Shown: one piece after another, positions 46,323-55,892 of the stretch
Layout: each line of letters begins with the position of its first letter
Numbering within the stretch: the stretch's first letter is position 1
Assembly (NCBI GenBank): GCA_946480925.1
Contig: CAMLLU010000016.1
Coordinates: forward strand, 26,319-90,318
Reading direction: 5' to 3'
From: an uncultured Rivibacter sp.
GTDB taxonomy: Bacteria > Pseudomonadota > Gammaproteobacteria > Burkholderiales > Burkholderiaceae
Length of the DNA stretch: 64,000 bases
Program-made: the position numbers and the translations under genes
The notes under the pieces: model-generated
Seen by the model: only the letters and a program-made list of their open reading frames with translations
What the model was told of the DNA's origin: nothing
Database searches by the model: none

Positions 46323-48134
46323 TCAACGAGCAGCCGGCTGCTCGACGTCCACGAACTGCCACCACGTCTGCCAGAACGGCGGGCGCTTGTAACCCACCAC
46401 CCATGGCTGGGCCAGGTCGGTGAAGTAGCGGTGCACGCCCAGGCGGTAGGGCACATAGGCCACCAGCAGCTTGGTGGCTTCGTCGAACAGCGCCTGGCGT
46501 TCGGGGCCGTCAGGCAGCAGCTTCATGCGCTCGTAGATCTCGTCGAAGCTCTTGAGGCGAATGCGCGCGTAGTTGCTCTTGCCGGTGGAGGGGCCATAGA
46601 CGCGCTCGAGTGCGCCCTGGCCATCGGGCGTGGCGGCCAGCGAGCCGACCTTCCACAGCATGAACCTGCCCGAGCGGGCGGCCTTCAGGTTTTCTGGCCA
46701 CTGCGCGGTCTTGAGCACCAGGCGCAGGCCGAGCATGTCCATGCTCTTCTTCCACAACTCGTCAACACGGCGCGACAGCTGGTCGCTTTGCGTGGCCATC
46801 TCCAACATCAGCGGTGAGCCATCGGGCAGCTCACGCCAGCCATCACCGTCGCGGTCGGTGTAGCCGTACATGTCGAGCAGGGCCTTGGCTCGCGCGGGGT
46901 CGTACTCGCCGGCTTCCGTGCGCAGGCCGGCCTGGTAGCCGAAGGTCTGCGGCGGCATGATCGATTGCGCCGGAACGGCTTCGTTGTGGCGCACCAGCCG
47001 GATCTCGCGGCGCACGTCGGTGCCCAGGCTGATGGCGCGACGCAGCGCCACCTTCTCGGGCGTGTAGCCGCCCACCACCGGGTCTTCGAGGTTGAAGATG
47101 GTCAGCGTAACGTCGGGCGCCAGCTCGCGGTATTTGCGGATGCCGCGCTTTGCCAGGTTCGGCGCGAGCTTGCCGCCGGGCGCGGCCAGGCTGATGAACT
47201 CGGCCGGCACGCGTTCGAGAAAGTCGTGCTCCCCGTTCAGGAAGGCCAGCCACAGCGGCTGCGCCTCTTCGATGATCGAGATCTCCACGCGGTCGAGCAT
47301 CGGCAGGCGCCGGCCCTTGAACTTCGCCAGCAGGGCCTGCCCTTCGGCATCGTCTGCGTTCGGCTCGGCGTCGTAGTAGTGCTCGCGGTAGCGCGGGTTG
47401 CGCTCCAGCGCGATGAAGGAGCTGCGCCGCCACTCCTTCAGCAGGAACGGCCCGGTGCCCACCGGGTGCTCCATGATCTTGTCGCCGTAGTGTTCGACGA
47501 CTTCGCGCGCCACCGCGCCGTAGATGTCTGGCGCGGCCAGGATGTAGATGAAGCGCGGCCGCGTCTCGCGCAGCTTGAACTGCAGCGTGTAGCGGTCCAG
47601 CGCCTTCAGGCCCTCCACCTCGCGGTCGTAGTCGAACGGCTTCTTGGTCTTCTCGGCCTCGGCGCGCAACTCGCGCAGGCCGATGATGCCTTGCTCCTCG
47701 ACCTCGCTCTGGCCAGGCGACTTGACGGCCGGGTCGTAGATGCGCTTGATCGAATAGACGAAGTCGTGCGCGGTGAGCTCGCGAGGCTTGCCCTTGAACA
47801 CCGGGTCGTCGGCGAAATAGATGCCCGGCTTGAGCTTGACGATGAAGGTGCGGAAATCGTCGCTCACTTCGGGCATCGCTGCGGCGGTGGTCGGCTTGAT
47901 CTTGTAAGGCCGAGCGAGGTGGTCGTAGTCGTACAGGCTCTCGAAGATGTGCGTGGTGATGACGCGCGAATACAGGTCGCTCACCTGCGCCGGGTCGAAG
48001 CCGGTTTCGGCCTTCGGGAATGCGTAGCGCAGCACCTTGGGGCCAGTCACGGGCTGGCCTTGCTGCGACCACGCAGCCGCGCTGCCCACAAGGACAGCGA
48101 GCAGCAGGCCGATGCGGATCCAGCGAATGCTCAC
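46323..48134 (-). CDS. Family 5 ABC transporter substrate-binding protein, copy 1 (distal)
   Basis: A 603-residue periplasmic binding protein of the family 5 (peptide/nickel) class, with a signal peptide (about residues 1-22) and the family opening KVLRYAFPKAETGFDPAQVS. The VVGGYTPEKVALRRAISLG block and the DRDGDGW loop are shared with the three genes upstream. Its length, about 600, is longer than DppA and close to YejA. The GTG at 48134 overlaps the stop of the preceding gene (GTGA). It is the last gene of the four-gene tandem array. The ligand is unknown; peptides or related solutes are inferred from the family. Confidence 0.88.
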   Translation of the reverse strand: MSIRWIRIGLLLAVLVGSAAAWSQQGQPVTGPKVLRYAFPKAETGFDPAQVSDLYSRVITTHIFESLYDYDHLARPYKIKPTTAAAMPEVSDDFRTFIVKLKPGIYFADDPVFKGKPRELTAHDFVYSIKRIYDPAVKSPGQSEVEEQGIIGLRELRAEAEKTKKPFDYDREVEGLKALDRYTLQFKLRETRPRFIYILAAPDIYGAVAREVVEHYGDKIMEHPVGTGPFLLKEWRRSSFIALERNPRYREHYYDAEPNADDAEGQALLAKFKGRRLPMLDRVEISIIEEAQPLWLAFLNGEHDFLERVPAEFISLAAPGGKLAPNLAKRGIRKYRELAPDVTLTIFNLEDPVVGGYTPEKVALRRAISLGTDVRREIRLVRHNEAVPAQSIMPPQTFGYQAGLRTEAGEYDPARAKALLDMYGYTDRDGDGWRELPDGSPLMLEMATQSDQLSRRVDELWKKSMDMLGLRLVLKTAQWPENLKAARSGRFMLWKVGSLAATPDGQGALERVYGPSTGKSNYARIRLKSFDEIYERMKLLPDGPERQALFDEATKLLVAYVPYRLGVHRYFTDLAQPWVVGYKRPPFWQTWWQFVDVEQPAAR

Positions 48135-49933
48135 GGCTGCACCTTGTCGTTGTCGATATCCACGTAGTGCCAGAAATCGGTCCAGAACAACGGCCGGCGA
48201 TAGCCGATCAGCCACGGGTGGGAGAGGTCGGTGATGATGCGGTGCACCTGGTACCGGTAGGGCTGGTAGGCCGCAACGATCTTGCTCGCCTCGGTGAAGA
48301 GCGCCTTGCGCTCGGGGCCGTCGGGCAGGGCTGTCATCTTTTCGTAGAGGCGGTCGAAGGCTTCGAGCTTGAAGCGCGACATGTTCTGCCCGCCCGCCGC
48401 GGGGCCGTAGCTCACTTCCAGCGCCCGCTGGCCGTCTGGCGAGGCGGCGGTCAGCCCCACGGTCCAGGTCATGAACTTGCCCGCGCGTGCCGCCTTCAAC
48501 TGCTCGGCAAACTGGCCGATGCGGATGGAAAGCCGCACGCCGATCGCGTCGTAGGCCTTCTTGCGCACCTCACCGAGCTGGCGGTAGATCTGATCGGGCA
48601 GGCTCATCAGTTCCACCGTCAACGGCGTGCCGTCGGGGTTTTCGCGCCAGCCATCGCCGTCGCGGTCCACGTAGCCGTACAGGTCGAGCAAGGCGCGCGC
48701 CTTGGCGAGGTCGTATTCGCTGTTCTCGCTGCGGTATTCGGGGTCGTAGCCGTAGGTGTGCGGCGACAGCGGCCCCTGCGCCGGCACGGCCTGGTTGCGG
48801 CGCACGAGGCGGATCTCGCGGTCCACGTCGTAGGCCAGGCCGATGGCCCGGCGCAGCGCCACCTTCTCGGGCGTGTAGCCGCCCACCACCGGGTCTTCCA
48901 TGTTGAAGATGGTCATCGTGGAATCAGCCGCCACGCCGCGGACCATCGTGATGCCCTGTTTCGCCAGGTTGGGCGCGAGCTTGCCGTTGGGCACGGCGAC
49001 GTTCGCGAAGTCCAGCGGCACGATGTAGGAGAGGTCGTGCTGCTTGTCGAGGAAGGCCAGCCAGCGCGGCTGACTCTCTTCGATGATGCTGACCTCCACG
49101 CGATCGACCATCGGCAGGCGCCGGCCCTTGAAGCGCGCGACCCAGGCCTGGCCCTCGGCATCGTCGGCATTCGGCTCGGCGTCGTAGTAGTGCTCGCGGT
49201 AGTTGGGGTTGCGCTCCAGCGCAATGAACGAGCTGCGGCGCCACTGCTTCAATATGAAAGGCCCGGTGCCCACCGGGTGTTCCATGATCCTGTCGCCGTA
49301 GTGCTCGACCACCTCGCGCGCCACCGCGCCGTAGATGTCGCTGGCGGCCAAGGCGTAGATGAAGCGCGGGCGGGATTCACGGAGCTTGAACTGCACCGTG
49401 TAGCGGTCGAGCGCGCGTGCCCCCTCGATGTCCCGGTCGTAGTCGAATGGCTTCTTGTTCCTGAGCGCCTCCTGCCGCAGTTCATCGAGGCCGACGAAGC
49501 CTTCTTCCTTCATCGTCGAATACCACGGGCTCCTCACCGCCGGATCGAACAGGCGCTTGAACGAATACACGTAGTCGGCTGCCACCAGCTCGCGCTTCCT
49601 TCCGCTGAAGGCCGGGTCGGCGGCGAAGTAGATGCCTGGCCTGATCTTGACCGTCCACACCTTGAAGTCGGCCGAGACCTCGGGCATGCCGGCCGCCGTG
49701 CGCAGCTTGACCTTGTACGGCCGCGCCAGGTGGTCGTAGGTGTACGGGCTTTCGAAGATGTGCGGCGTGACGATGCGCGAGTACAGGTCGTTGATGCGCG
49801 CGGGGTCGAAGCCGGTTTCGGCGGTGGGGAAGGCGTAGCGCAGCACTTTCTGCGCAGCGGCCGGGGCCGGCTGCGAGAGCAGGCAGCCCAGTGCGAGCAC
49901 GGCGCTGCAAAGGAATGGCCATTGCCTCGTCAC
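48131..49933 (-). CDS. Family 5 ABC transporter substrate-binding protein, copy 2
   Basis: A 600-residue paralogue of the neighbouring binding proteins, with a signal peptide (WPFLCSAVLALGCLLSQPAP, residues 4-23, cleavage after AAA) and the same KVLRYAFPTAETGFDPARI start. Differences cluster in the C-terminal lobe, where ligand specificity is usually set. The GTG at 49933 has AGGAG 6 bases upstream and overlaps the preceding stop by four bases. It is closest by eye to copies 1 and 3. Confidence 0.88.
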   Translation of the reverse strand: MTRQWPFLCSAVLALGCLLSQPAPAAAQKVLRYAFPTAETGFDPARINDLYSRIVTPHIFESPYTYDHLARPYKVKLRTAAGMPEVSADFKVWTVKIRPGIYFAADPAFSGRKRELVAADYVYSFKRLFDPAVRSPWYSTMKEEGFVGLDELRQEALRNKKPFDYDRDIEGARALDRYTVQFKLRESRPRFIYALAASDIYGAVAREVVEHYGDRIMEHPVGTGPFILKQWRRSSFIALERNPNYREHYYDAEPNADDAEGQAWVARFKGRRLPMVDRVEVSIIEESQPRWLAFLDKQHDLSYIVPLDFANVAVPNGKLAPNLAKQGITMVRGVAADSTMTIFNMEDPVVGGYTPEKVALRRAIGLAYDVDREIRLVRRNQAVPAQGPLSPHTYGYDPEYRSENSEYDLAKARALLDLYGYVDRDGDGWRENPDGTPLTVELMSLPDQIYRQLGEVRKKAYDAIGVRLSIRIGQFAEQLKAARAGKFMTWTVGLTAASPDGQRALEVSYGPAAGGQNMSRFKLEAFDRLYEKMTALPDGPERKALFTEASKIVAAYQPYRYQVHRIITDLSHPWLIGYRRPLFWTDFWHYVDIDNDKVQP

Positions 49934-51753
49934 TGCAGGCTCCTGTCGCGCAGCGCGGGATCCACATCGATGTACTGCCAGAAGGTTTGCCAGAACGGCG
50001 GACGGCGGTAACCGAAAAGCCACGGATAAGTCATGTCGTTGACGATGCGGTGCACGTGGTAGTGGTAAGGCGCATAGGCCAGGATCAGGTTGCGCGCCTG
50101 GCGGAATAGCGCCAGGCGCTCGGGGCCGTCGGGCACTTCGAGCGCCTTTTCGAACAGGCGATCCATCTCGGGCAGCTTGAAACGCGCAAGATTCTGGCCT
50201 CCGGCGGCCGGGCCGTAGACCCGCTGCAGCGTGTCGCCTCCGTCAGGCCGGTCCGCAGAAGAGGCCAGCGACCAGATCTGCAGCTTGCCCGCACGCGCTG
50301 CCTTCATCTGCTCGGGCCATTTCGCATGCTTGAACACCATGCGAATGCCGATCGCGTCCATGTTCTTCTTCCACAGCTCGTCGAACAGGCGCGAGATCTG
50401 GTCCGGCGTGGTGGCGTACTCGATGGCAAGCGGCGAGCCGTCAGGCAACTCGCGCCAGCCATCGCCGTCGCGGTCCACGTAGCCGTACATGTCGAGCAGC
50501 GCCTTCGCGCGCGCCGGGTCGTATTCGCTATTGGGTGTACGCACGTCGGGTTCGTAGCCGCTGGTGTGCGGCATGTAAGGGCCTTGCGCCGCAACGGCCT
50601 GGCCGCGCCGCAGCAGCAAGATCTCGCGCTGGATGTCGGTGGCCAGCCCGATGGCGCGCCGCAACGCCACCTTCTCGGGTGTGTAGCCGCCCACCACCGG
50701 ATCTTCCATGTTGAAGTAGGTCAGCGTGACGTCGGCATTGACCATGCGGTGCAGCGTGATGCCGCGCTTGGCCAAGTTGGGCGCGAGCTTGCCGTTGGGT
50801 AGCGCGAGGTTGGCGAAGTCCAGCGGCACGCCGTGCATCAGGTCGAGCTGGCCTTGCAGGAAGGCCAGCCAGCGCGGCTGGTTCTCGTCGATGATGCTGA
50901 CCTCCACACGGTCGACCATCGGCAGCCTGCGGCCCTTGAACCTGACCAGCAGCGCCTGGCCTTCAGCGTCGTCGGCATTGGGCTCGGCGTCGTAGAACAT
51001 CTCGCGGAACGTGGGGCTGCGCTCCAGCGCGATCAGCGAGCTGCGCCGCCAGTCCTTCAGCACGAAAGGCCCCGTGCCCACCGGGTGCGCGGCGATGTTC
51101 TCGCCGTAGAACTCGACGACCTCGCGCGCCAAGCCGTTCCACAGGTCACCCCCGGCCATGGTCTCGATCAGCCGCGGGCGAGACTCCTTCAGCTTCAGCC
51201 GCAGCGTATGGCGGTCGGGCAGCTCGATGCCTTCGATCGATCGGTCGTAGTCGAACGGCTGTTTGGTCTTCAGCGCCTGCTGCCGCAGCTCGTCGAGGCC
51301 GATGACCTCCAGGTCCTTCATTTCCGAATAGGCCGGGCTCTTCACCGCCGGATCGAAGAAGCGCTTGAGCGAATACGCGTAGTCGGCTGCCACCAGCTCA
51401 CGCCTCTTGCCCTTGAACGCCGGGTCGTCACTGAAGTAGATGCCCGGTTTGAGGCGCACCGTCCACACTTTGAAATCGGCCGACACCTCGGGCATGGCGG
51501 CTGCCGTGAGCGGCTTGATCTTGTAGGGCCGCGCCAGGTGGTCGTAGGTGTAGAGCCCTTCGAAGATGTGCGGCGTGACGGTACGTGAATAGAGGTCGGA
51601 GATCTGCGCTGGGTCGAATCCGGTCTCGGCCACCGGGAAGGCATAGCGGAACACCTTCTTCGGCGGCTCCTGCGCGCCAGCGGCACCGGCCGCCAGCCCC
51701 AGGCACAGCACGCCCGCGGCCCAGTGCCGCAAGAGCCGCAACATCGTCATCAT
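49930..51753 (-). CDS. Family 5 ABC transporter substrate-binding protein, copy 3
   Basis: A 607-residue periplasmic binding protein with a signal peptide ending near GAAGA (about residue 27) and the conserved KVFRYAFPVAETGFDPAQIS start. The ATG at 51753 overlaps the stop of copy 4 by four bases (ATGA), with alternative Met codons at 51750 and 51744. VVGGYTPEKVALRRAIGLA is shared with the other copies. It ends two bases into the start of copy 2. The frame is open upstream in the region antisense to coding, which I ignore. Confidence 0.88.
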   Translation of the reverse strand: MMTMLRLLRHWAAGVLCLGLAAGAAGAQEPPKKVFRYAFPVAETGFDPAQISDLYSRTVTPHIFEGLYTYDHLARPYKIKPLTAAAMPEVSADFKVWTVRLKPGIYFSDDPAFKGKRRELVAADYAYSLKRFFDPAVKSPAYSEMKDLEVIGLDELRQQALKTKQPFDYDRSIEGIELPDRHTLRLKLKESRPRLIETMAGGDLWNGLAREVVEFYGENIAAHPVGTGPFVLKDWRRSSLIALERSPTFREMFYDAEPNADDAEGQALLVRFKGRRLPMVDRVEVSIIDENQPRWLAFLQGQLDLMHGVPLDFANLALPNGKLAPNLAKRGITLHRMVNADVTLTYFNMEDPVVGGYTPEKVALRRAIGLATDIQREILLLRRGQAVAAQGPYMPHTSGYEPDVRTPNSEYDPARAKALLDMYGYVDRDGDGWRELPDGSPLAIEYATTPDQISRLFDELWKKNMDAIGIRMVFKHAKWPEQMKAARAGKLQIWSLASSADRPDGGDTLQRVYGPAAGGQNLARFKLPEMDRLFEKALEVPDGPERLALFRQARNLILAYAPYHYHVHRIVNDMTYPWLFGYRRPPFWQTFWQYIDVDPALRDRSLQ

Positions 51754-53621
51754 CTGGCCAGCTTCTTCTGTAGTTCGAGGTCGATGTCCAGCCAGCGCCA
51801 GCCGCTGCGCAGGAACACGTTGTGGTGGTAGCCGACGACCCAGGGGTGCGCGAAGTCGGTATAGATGCGGTGCACGTGCACCTTGTAGGGCATGTAGGCC
51901 ACCATGAGCTTCTTGGCCTCTTCGATGGCGGCTTCGCGCTCGGGCCCGTTGGGCAGCACCTTCTGCCGGTCGTAGGCCTTGTTGTAGGCCGGCAGGTCGA
52001 AGCGCGGCTTGTTCGACTGGGTCTTGGCCGGCCCGTAGCCCAGCACGAGGAAGGCCTCGCTGTCGGGAATGGTGGCGCTCCAGCCCAGGCCCCACATCAT
52101 CAGCTTGCCGGCTGTGGCGGACTTCAGGTTCTCGGGCCACTTGGCGGTCTTGAAGACGATGTGCAGGCCCAGCGCCGTCATGTTCTTCTGCCACAGCTCG
52201 ATGAGCTGGCGCGACTGCATGTCGGGCTGCGTGGCGTACTCGATCGTGAGCGGCTTGCCGTCGGGCAGCTCGCGCCAGCCGTCGCCGTCGCGGTCCACGT
52301 AGCCGTACAGGTCGAGCAGCGCGCGTGCCTTGGCGCGGTCGAACTCGCTCATCTCGCTCTTGAAGGCGGGGTCGTAGCCCCAGGTGTTGGGCCCGACGTG
52401 GCTCTGCGCCGGAATGGCCTGGCCCTTGCGCACCAGGCGGATCTCCTTGTCGAGGTCCACACCCAGGCTGATGGCGCGGCGCAGGGCCACCTTCTCGGGC
52501 GTGTAACCACCCACCACCGGGTCTTCCATGTTGAAGTAGCTCACCGCCACGTCGGCACGGGCGTAACGCACCATGACGATGTCGCGCTTCTTCAGGTTGG
52601 GCGCGAGCTCGTTGTTGGGCATGGCGATGTCGGCGAACTCAGGAGGCACTTCCTCGATCACGTCGTGCTCGCCATTCAGGAAGGCCAGCCAGCGCGGCTG
52701 GTTCTCGTCGACGATGCTGATCTCCACGCGGTCGAGCATCGGCAGCTTCCTGCCCTTGAGCCTGGCCACCGCGGCCTGCGCGATGGGGTCGTCGGCCGGC
52801 GCTTCCTCGTCGTAGTAGACGTCGCGGTGATTCGGGTTCTTCTCGAGCACGATGCGCGAGGCGCGCCGCCAGTAGGCCAGCCGGTAGGGGCCGGTGCCCA
52901 CCGGGTGCTCCATGATGCGGTCGCCGTAGAACTCGACCACCTCGCGCGCCACGGCGCCCACCCAGGAGCCATCGGCCAGGTACAGCAGGAAGCGCGGGTT
53001 CGACTCGGCCAGCTTCACCTGGAAGGTGTAGCGGTCGATCACGCGCAGGCCTTCGACCTCGCGGTCGTAGTCGAACGGCTTCTTGGCGGCCAGCGTCTCC
53101 TTGCGCAGCTCCGACAGCCCCAGGATCTTGGCGTTCTCGAGGATGTAGAGGTTCGGGCTCTTGGTCTTGGGGTCGTAGTGCCGCTTCCACGAATACACGT
53201 AGTCGGCCGCCACGAGCTCGCGCTTCTTGCCGCCGAAGGCCGCGTCGTCGGCGAAGTAGATGCCCGGTTTCAGTCGGAAGGTGAAGACCTTGTTGTCGAG
53301 GCTCGCCTCCGGCATGGCGACCAGCGTGTTGGGCCGCACGCGCACCGGGCGCGCCAGGAATTCGAACTGCAGCGGCGCATCGAAGATGCTCTCGGCCACC
53401 GTGCGCGAGTACAGGTCGGAGATCTGCGCCGGGTCAAAGCCGGTCTCCGCGATGCGGAACGAATAGCGCAGCACCTTCCAGCCGGGCGGCGCCGGCGGCG
53501 CTGACGACGGGATGCCTTCGACTTCGCCGCCGGCCTTGGGCGGCGGTGCGGCATGGGCCGCCGACAGGCCGAAGGCCAGCAGCAATGCGGCGAGCACGCC
53601 GATGCCGTGTCGCTGTGTCAT
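51750..53621 (-). CDS. Family 5 ABC transporter substrate-binding protein, copy 4 (first in operon)
   Basis: The 623-residue product is the most diverged and longest of the four. After the signal peptide (cleavage near AHAAP, about residue 24) it has a proline-rich linker (PPPKAGGEVEGIPSSAPPAP) not seen in the others, then KVLRYSFRIAETGFDPAQIS. It opens the binding-protein operon, with AAGGAG 8 bases before the ATG. It is divergent from the permease genes, with a 280-base gap that should hold both promoters. Confidence 0.9.
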   Translation of the reverse strand: MTQRHGIGVLAALLLAFGLSAAHAAPPPKAGGEVEGIPSSAPPAPPGWKVLRYSFRIAETGFDPAQISDLYSRTVAESIFDAPLQFEFLARPVRVRPNTLVAMPEASLDNKVFTFRLKPGIYFADDAAFGGKKRELVAADYVYSWKRHYDPKTKSPNLYILENAKILGLSELRKETLAAKKPFDYDREVEGLRVIDRYTFQVKLAESNPRFLLYLADGSWVGAVAREVVEFYGDRIMEHPVGTGPYRLAYWRRASRIVLEKNPNHRDVYYDEEAPADDPIAQAAVARLKGRKLPMLDRVEISIVDENQPRWLAFLNGEHDVIEEVPPEFADIAMPNNELAPNLKKRDIVMVRYARADVAVSYFNMEDPVVGGYTPEKVALRRAISLGVDLDKEIRLVRKGQAIPAQSHVGPNTWGYDPAFKSEMSEFDRAKARALLDLYGYVDRDGDGWRELPDGKPLTIEYATQPDMQSRQLIELWQKNMTALGLHIVFKTAKWPENLKSATAGKLMMWGLGWSATIPDSEAFLVLGYGPAKTQSNKPRFDLPAYNKAYDRQKVLPNGPEREAAIEEAKKLMVAYMPYKVHVHRIYTDFAHPWVVGYHHNVFLRSGWRWLDIDLELQKKLAR

Positions 53622-53901
53622 GAACCGAACTCCTTGTGGGACGAGCAGGGCACCAGGCTGCGGGTATGCCGGCGACCGAAGGCGCGAAGTCTAGGGCCGC
53701 CGCGCAGCTGCGCCCACCGTGGCGAACCCCGAGCAACGCTTGGATGCTGGCGCGGCATGCGAGTTGCATGCCACCCGGGCAAACGCGGGTGAACCGGCCC
53801 TGCCAAAGCCCTAGACTCGCGCCTGTTTCGAGTTCACATGCGCCCCGAAAGCCACAAGCCGACGGGGCGTTCAGTTTTTTCGTGGAGTACCCATCCCCAT
53901 C

Positions 53902-54840
53902 ATGGCGGCCTACCTGATACGGCGCCTGTGGCAAATGGTCCCGACGCTGGCCGGGGTCGTGCTGCTGGTGTTCTTCCTCTTCAAGTACTTCGGCGGCGAC
54001 CCGGCCGAGATCCTGGGTGGCCTCAACGCCTCGCCGGAACAGATCGACGCGATCCGCGAGCAGCTGGGGCTGAACAAGCCGGTGCTCGAACAGCTGTGGA
54101 TCTTCGTGCAGCAGATCCTCACCTTCGACTGGGGCCGCAGCTGGGCCACGCAGGAAAGCGTGGCCAACCTGTTCGCCACGCGGCTGCCCGCCACGCTCAC
54201 GGTGATGGTGCCCATCCTCGTGCTCGAAGTGCTGCTGGCCATTCCCTTCGCCCTTGCAGTGGCCTACGTGCGCGGCAGCCTCACCGACCGCAGCATCATG
54301 GTGCTCACCACGGTGGCGCTGTCGATCTCCTTCCTCGTCTACGTCATCGTCGGCCAGTACGTGTTCGCGTTCCAGCTCGGGCTGTTCCCGGTGCAGGGCT
54401 GGACCGACAGCTTCTGGACCAACCTCACGCGCTACGCGCCGCTGCCGGTGCTGCTGGCGGTGCTGGTGAGCCTGGCGCCGCAGACGCGGCTGTACCGCAG
54501 CTTCTTCCTCGACGAGATCGGCCAGGACTACGTGCGCACCGCACGCGCCAAGGGCCTGCCCGAGCGCACGGTGCTACTCAAGCACGTGCTGCGCAACGCC
54601 ATGATCCCCATCCTCACCAACGTGGCGGTGGGCCTGCCAGGCATCTTCGTCGGCTCCTTCCTGATCGAGGTGTTCTTCTCCATCCCCGGCCTCGGCCGCG
54701 AGGTCTACCTGGCCGTCAACCGCAGCGACTATCCGGTGCTGCAGGCGGTCACCATCTACATCGCCGTCATCACGATGGTGATCAACCTGCTCACCGACGT
54801 GCTCTACAAGCTGGTCGATCCCCGGGTGGTCTTGAAATGA
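53902..54840 (+). CDS. ABC transporter permease (DppB/OppB-type)
   Basis: A 312-residue inner-membrane permease with about six helices. The N-terminus AYLIRRLWQMVPTLAGVV is characteristic of DppB/OppB proteins, and the cytoplasmic coupling motif is DYVRTARAKGLPERTVLLKH (about residues 212-231). It forms a heterodimer with the next gene product. The 280 bases upstream hold no gene and should contain divergent promoters. Its stop overlaps the next start (ATGA). Confidence 0.93.
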   Translation: MAAYLIRRLWQMVPTLAGVVLLVFFLFKYFGGDPAEILGGLNASPEQIDAIREQLGLNKPVLEQLWIFVQQILTFDWGRSWATQESVANLFATRLPATLTVMVPILVLEVLLAIPFALAVAYVRGSLTDRSIMVLTTVALSISFLVYVIVGQYVFAFQLGLFPVQGWTDSFWTNLTRYAPLPVLLAVLVSLAPQTRLYRSFFLDEIGQDYVRTARAKGLPERTVLLKHVLRNAMIPILTNVAVGLPGIFVGSFLIEVFFSIPGLGREVYLAVNRSDYPVLQAVTIYIAVITMVINLLTDVLYKLVDPRVVLK

Positions 54841-55892
54841 GCGTCGTCCTTGAAAACCCGACGGCGGCCGCAGCCGCCAGGTCCCGCTCCGAAGGGGTGT
54901 GGGCCGCTGCCGCGCGGCGCTTCCGTGGCGACCGCGTGGGCATGGTGTCGCTGGCCATCGTGGCCGTCTTCATGGTGCTGGTGGTGGCCGCCGGCGTCGG
55001 CCTCGTGGCGGCCGACTGGCAGCAGGAAGTGGGCGTGCCCAACGCACCGCCCACCTTCATGGGGCCTGCACCGCAGACCGAAGCCGGCACCATTGCCACG
55101 CCCAAGGGGCCGAACGTGGACCTCTCGGCGGTGGACCCGCTGGCACCGCGCTACAAGGAATGGGAAGAGCGCGCCAAGCAGTTCAAGACCACCGAGCAGG
55201 TGCGCTCCGAGACGCTGCCCTTCGGCGGCGACCGGCTCGGCCGCGACGTGCTGGCCAAGGCCATCAAGGGTGCGGAAATCTCCATCCTCGTGGGCGTGTC
55301 GGCAGCGCTGCTGGCCACCTTCATCGGCACGCTGCTCGGTGCGTTGGGCGGCTTCTTCGGCGGCAAGGTGGGCGACCTGCTCGAGTGGGTCTACAACGTC
55401 TTCACGTCGATCCCGACCATCCTGCTGATCTTCGCGTTCGCCGCGGTGGCCGGGCGCGGCGTGAGCTCGGTGGTGCTGATCCTGGGCCTCACCGGCTGGA
55501 CCGGCATCTACCGCCTGGTGCGCGCCGAGTTCATGAAGCACGCCGTGCGTGAATACGTGCGCTCGGCCGAGGCCGTCGGCGCATCGACCGCGTCGCGCAT
55601 GTTCCGCCACATCCTGCCCAACGTGAGCCACGTGGTGCTGGTACAGCTGTCCATCCACGTGGTGAGCTTCATCAAGTCGGAAGTGATCCTTTCGTACCTG
55701 GGCCTGGGCGTGCGGGTCGACCAGGTGAGCTGGGGCACGATGCTGGCCGACGCGCAGAGCGAGCTGATCCTGGGCTACTGGTGGCAGCTCGCTGCGGCCA
55801 CTGCGTTCATGGCGGTGTTCGTGACCGCCTTCTCGTTGATGACCGATGCGCTGCGTGACGCGCTCGACCCGAAACTGCGGGGAGCCGAGTGA
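54837..55892 (+). CDS. ABC transporter permease (DppC/OppC-type)
   Basis: A 351-residue permease with the DppC-type N-terminal helix (about residues 35-60), an unusually long periplasmic segment of about 75 residues (charged, proline-rich) before GGDRLGRDVLAKAIKGAEIS, then five helices. The coupling motif is EYVRSAEAVGASTASRMFRH. Long insertions between helices 1 and 2 occur in YejE-type permeases. It is translationally coupled to the upstream permease and precedes the ATPase gene directly. Confidence 0.92.
   Translation: MSVVLENPTAAAAARSRSEGVWAAAARRFRGDRVGMVSLAIVAVFMVLVVAAGVGLVAADWQQEVGVPNAPPTFMGPAPQTEAGTIATPKGPNVDLSAVDPLAPRYKEWEERAKQFKTTEQVRSETLPFGGDRLGRDVLAKAIKGAEISILVGVSAALLATFIGTLLGALGGFFGGKVGDLLEWVYNVFTSIPTILLIFAFAAVAGRGVSSVVLILGLTGWTGIYRLVRAEFMKHAVREYVRSAEAVGASTASRMFRHILPNVSHVVLVQLSIHVVSFIKSEVILSYLGLGVRVDQVSWGTMLADAQSELILGYWWQLAAATAFMAVFVTAFSLMTDALRDALDPKLRGAE

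Noticed and set aside
49860..49933. Lipoprotein signal (LALGC) in binding protein copy 2
   Set aside because: The Ala-Leu-Gly-Cys order does not fit the lipobox well, and a standard signal peptidase I site (PAPAAA) follows; the other copies have no lipobox.
48020..50011. 663-residue open frame antisense to two binding-protein genes
   Set aside because: It mirrors the coding periodicity of the minus-strand genes and lacks any domain; similar shadows (for example 51822-53504 and 46965-48167) exist opposite each copy.
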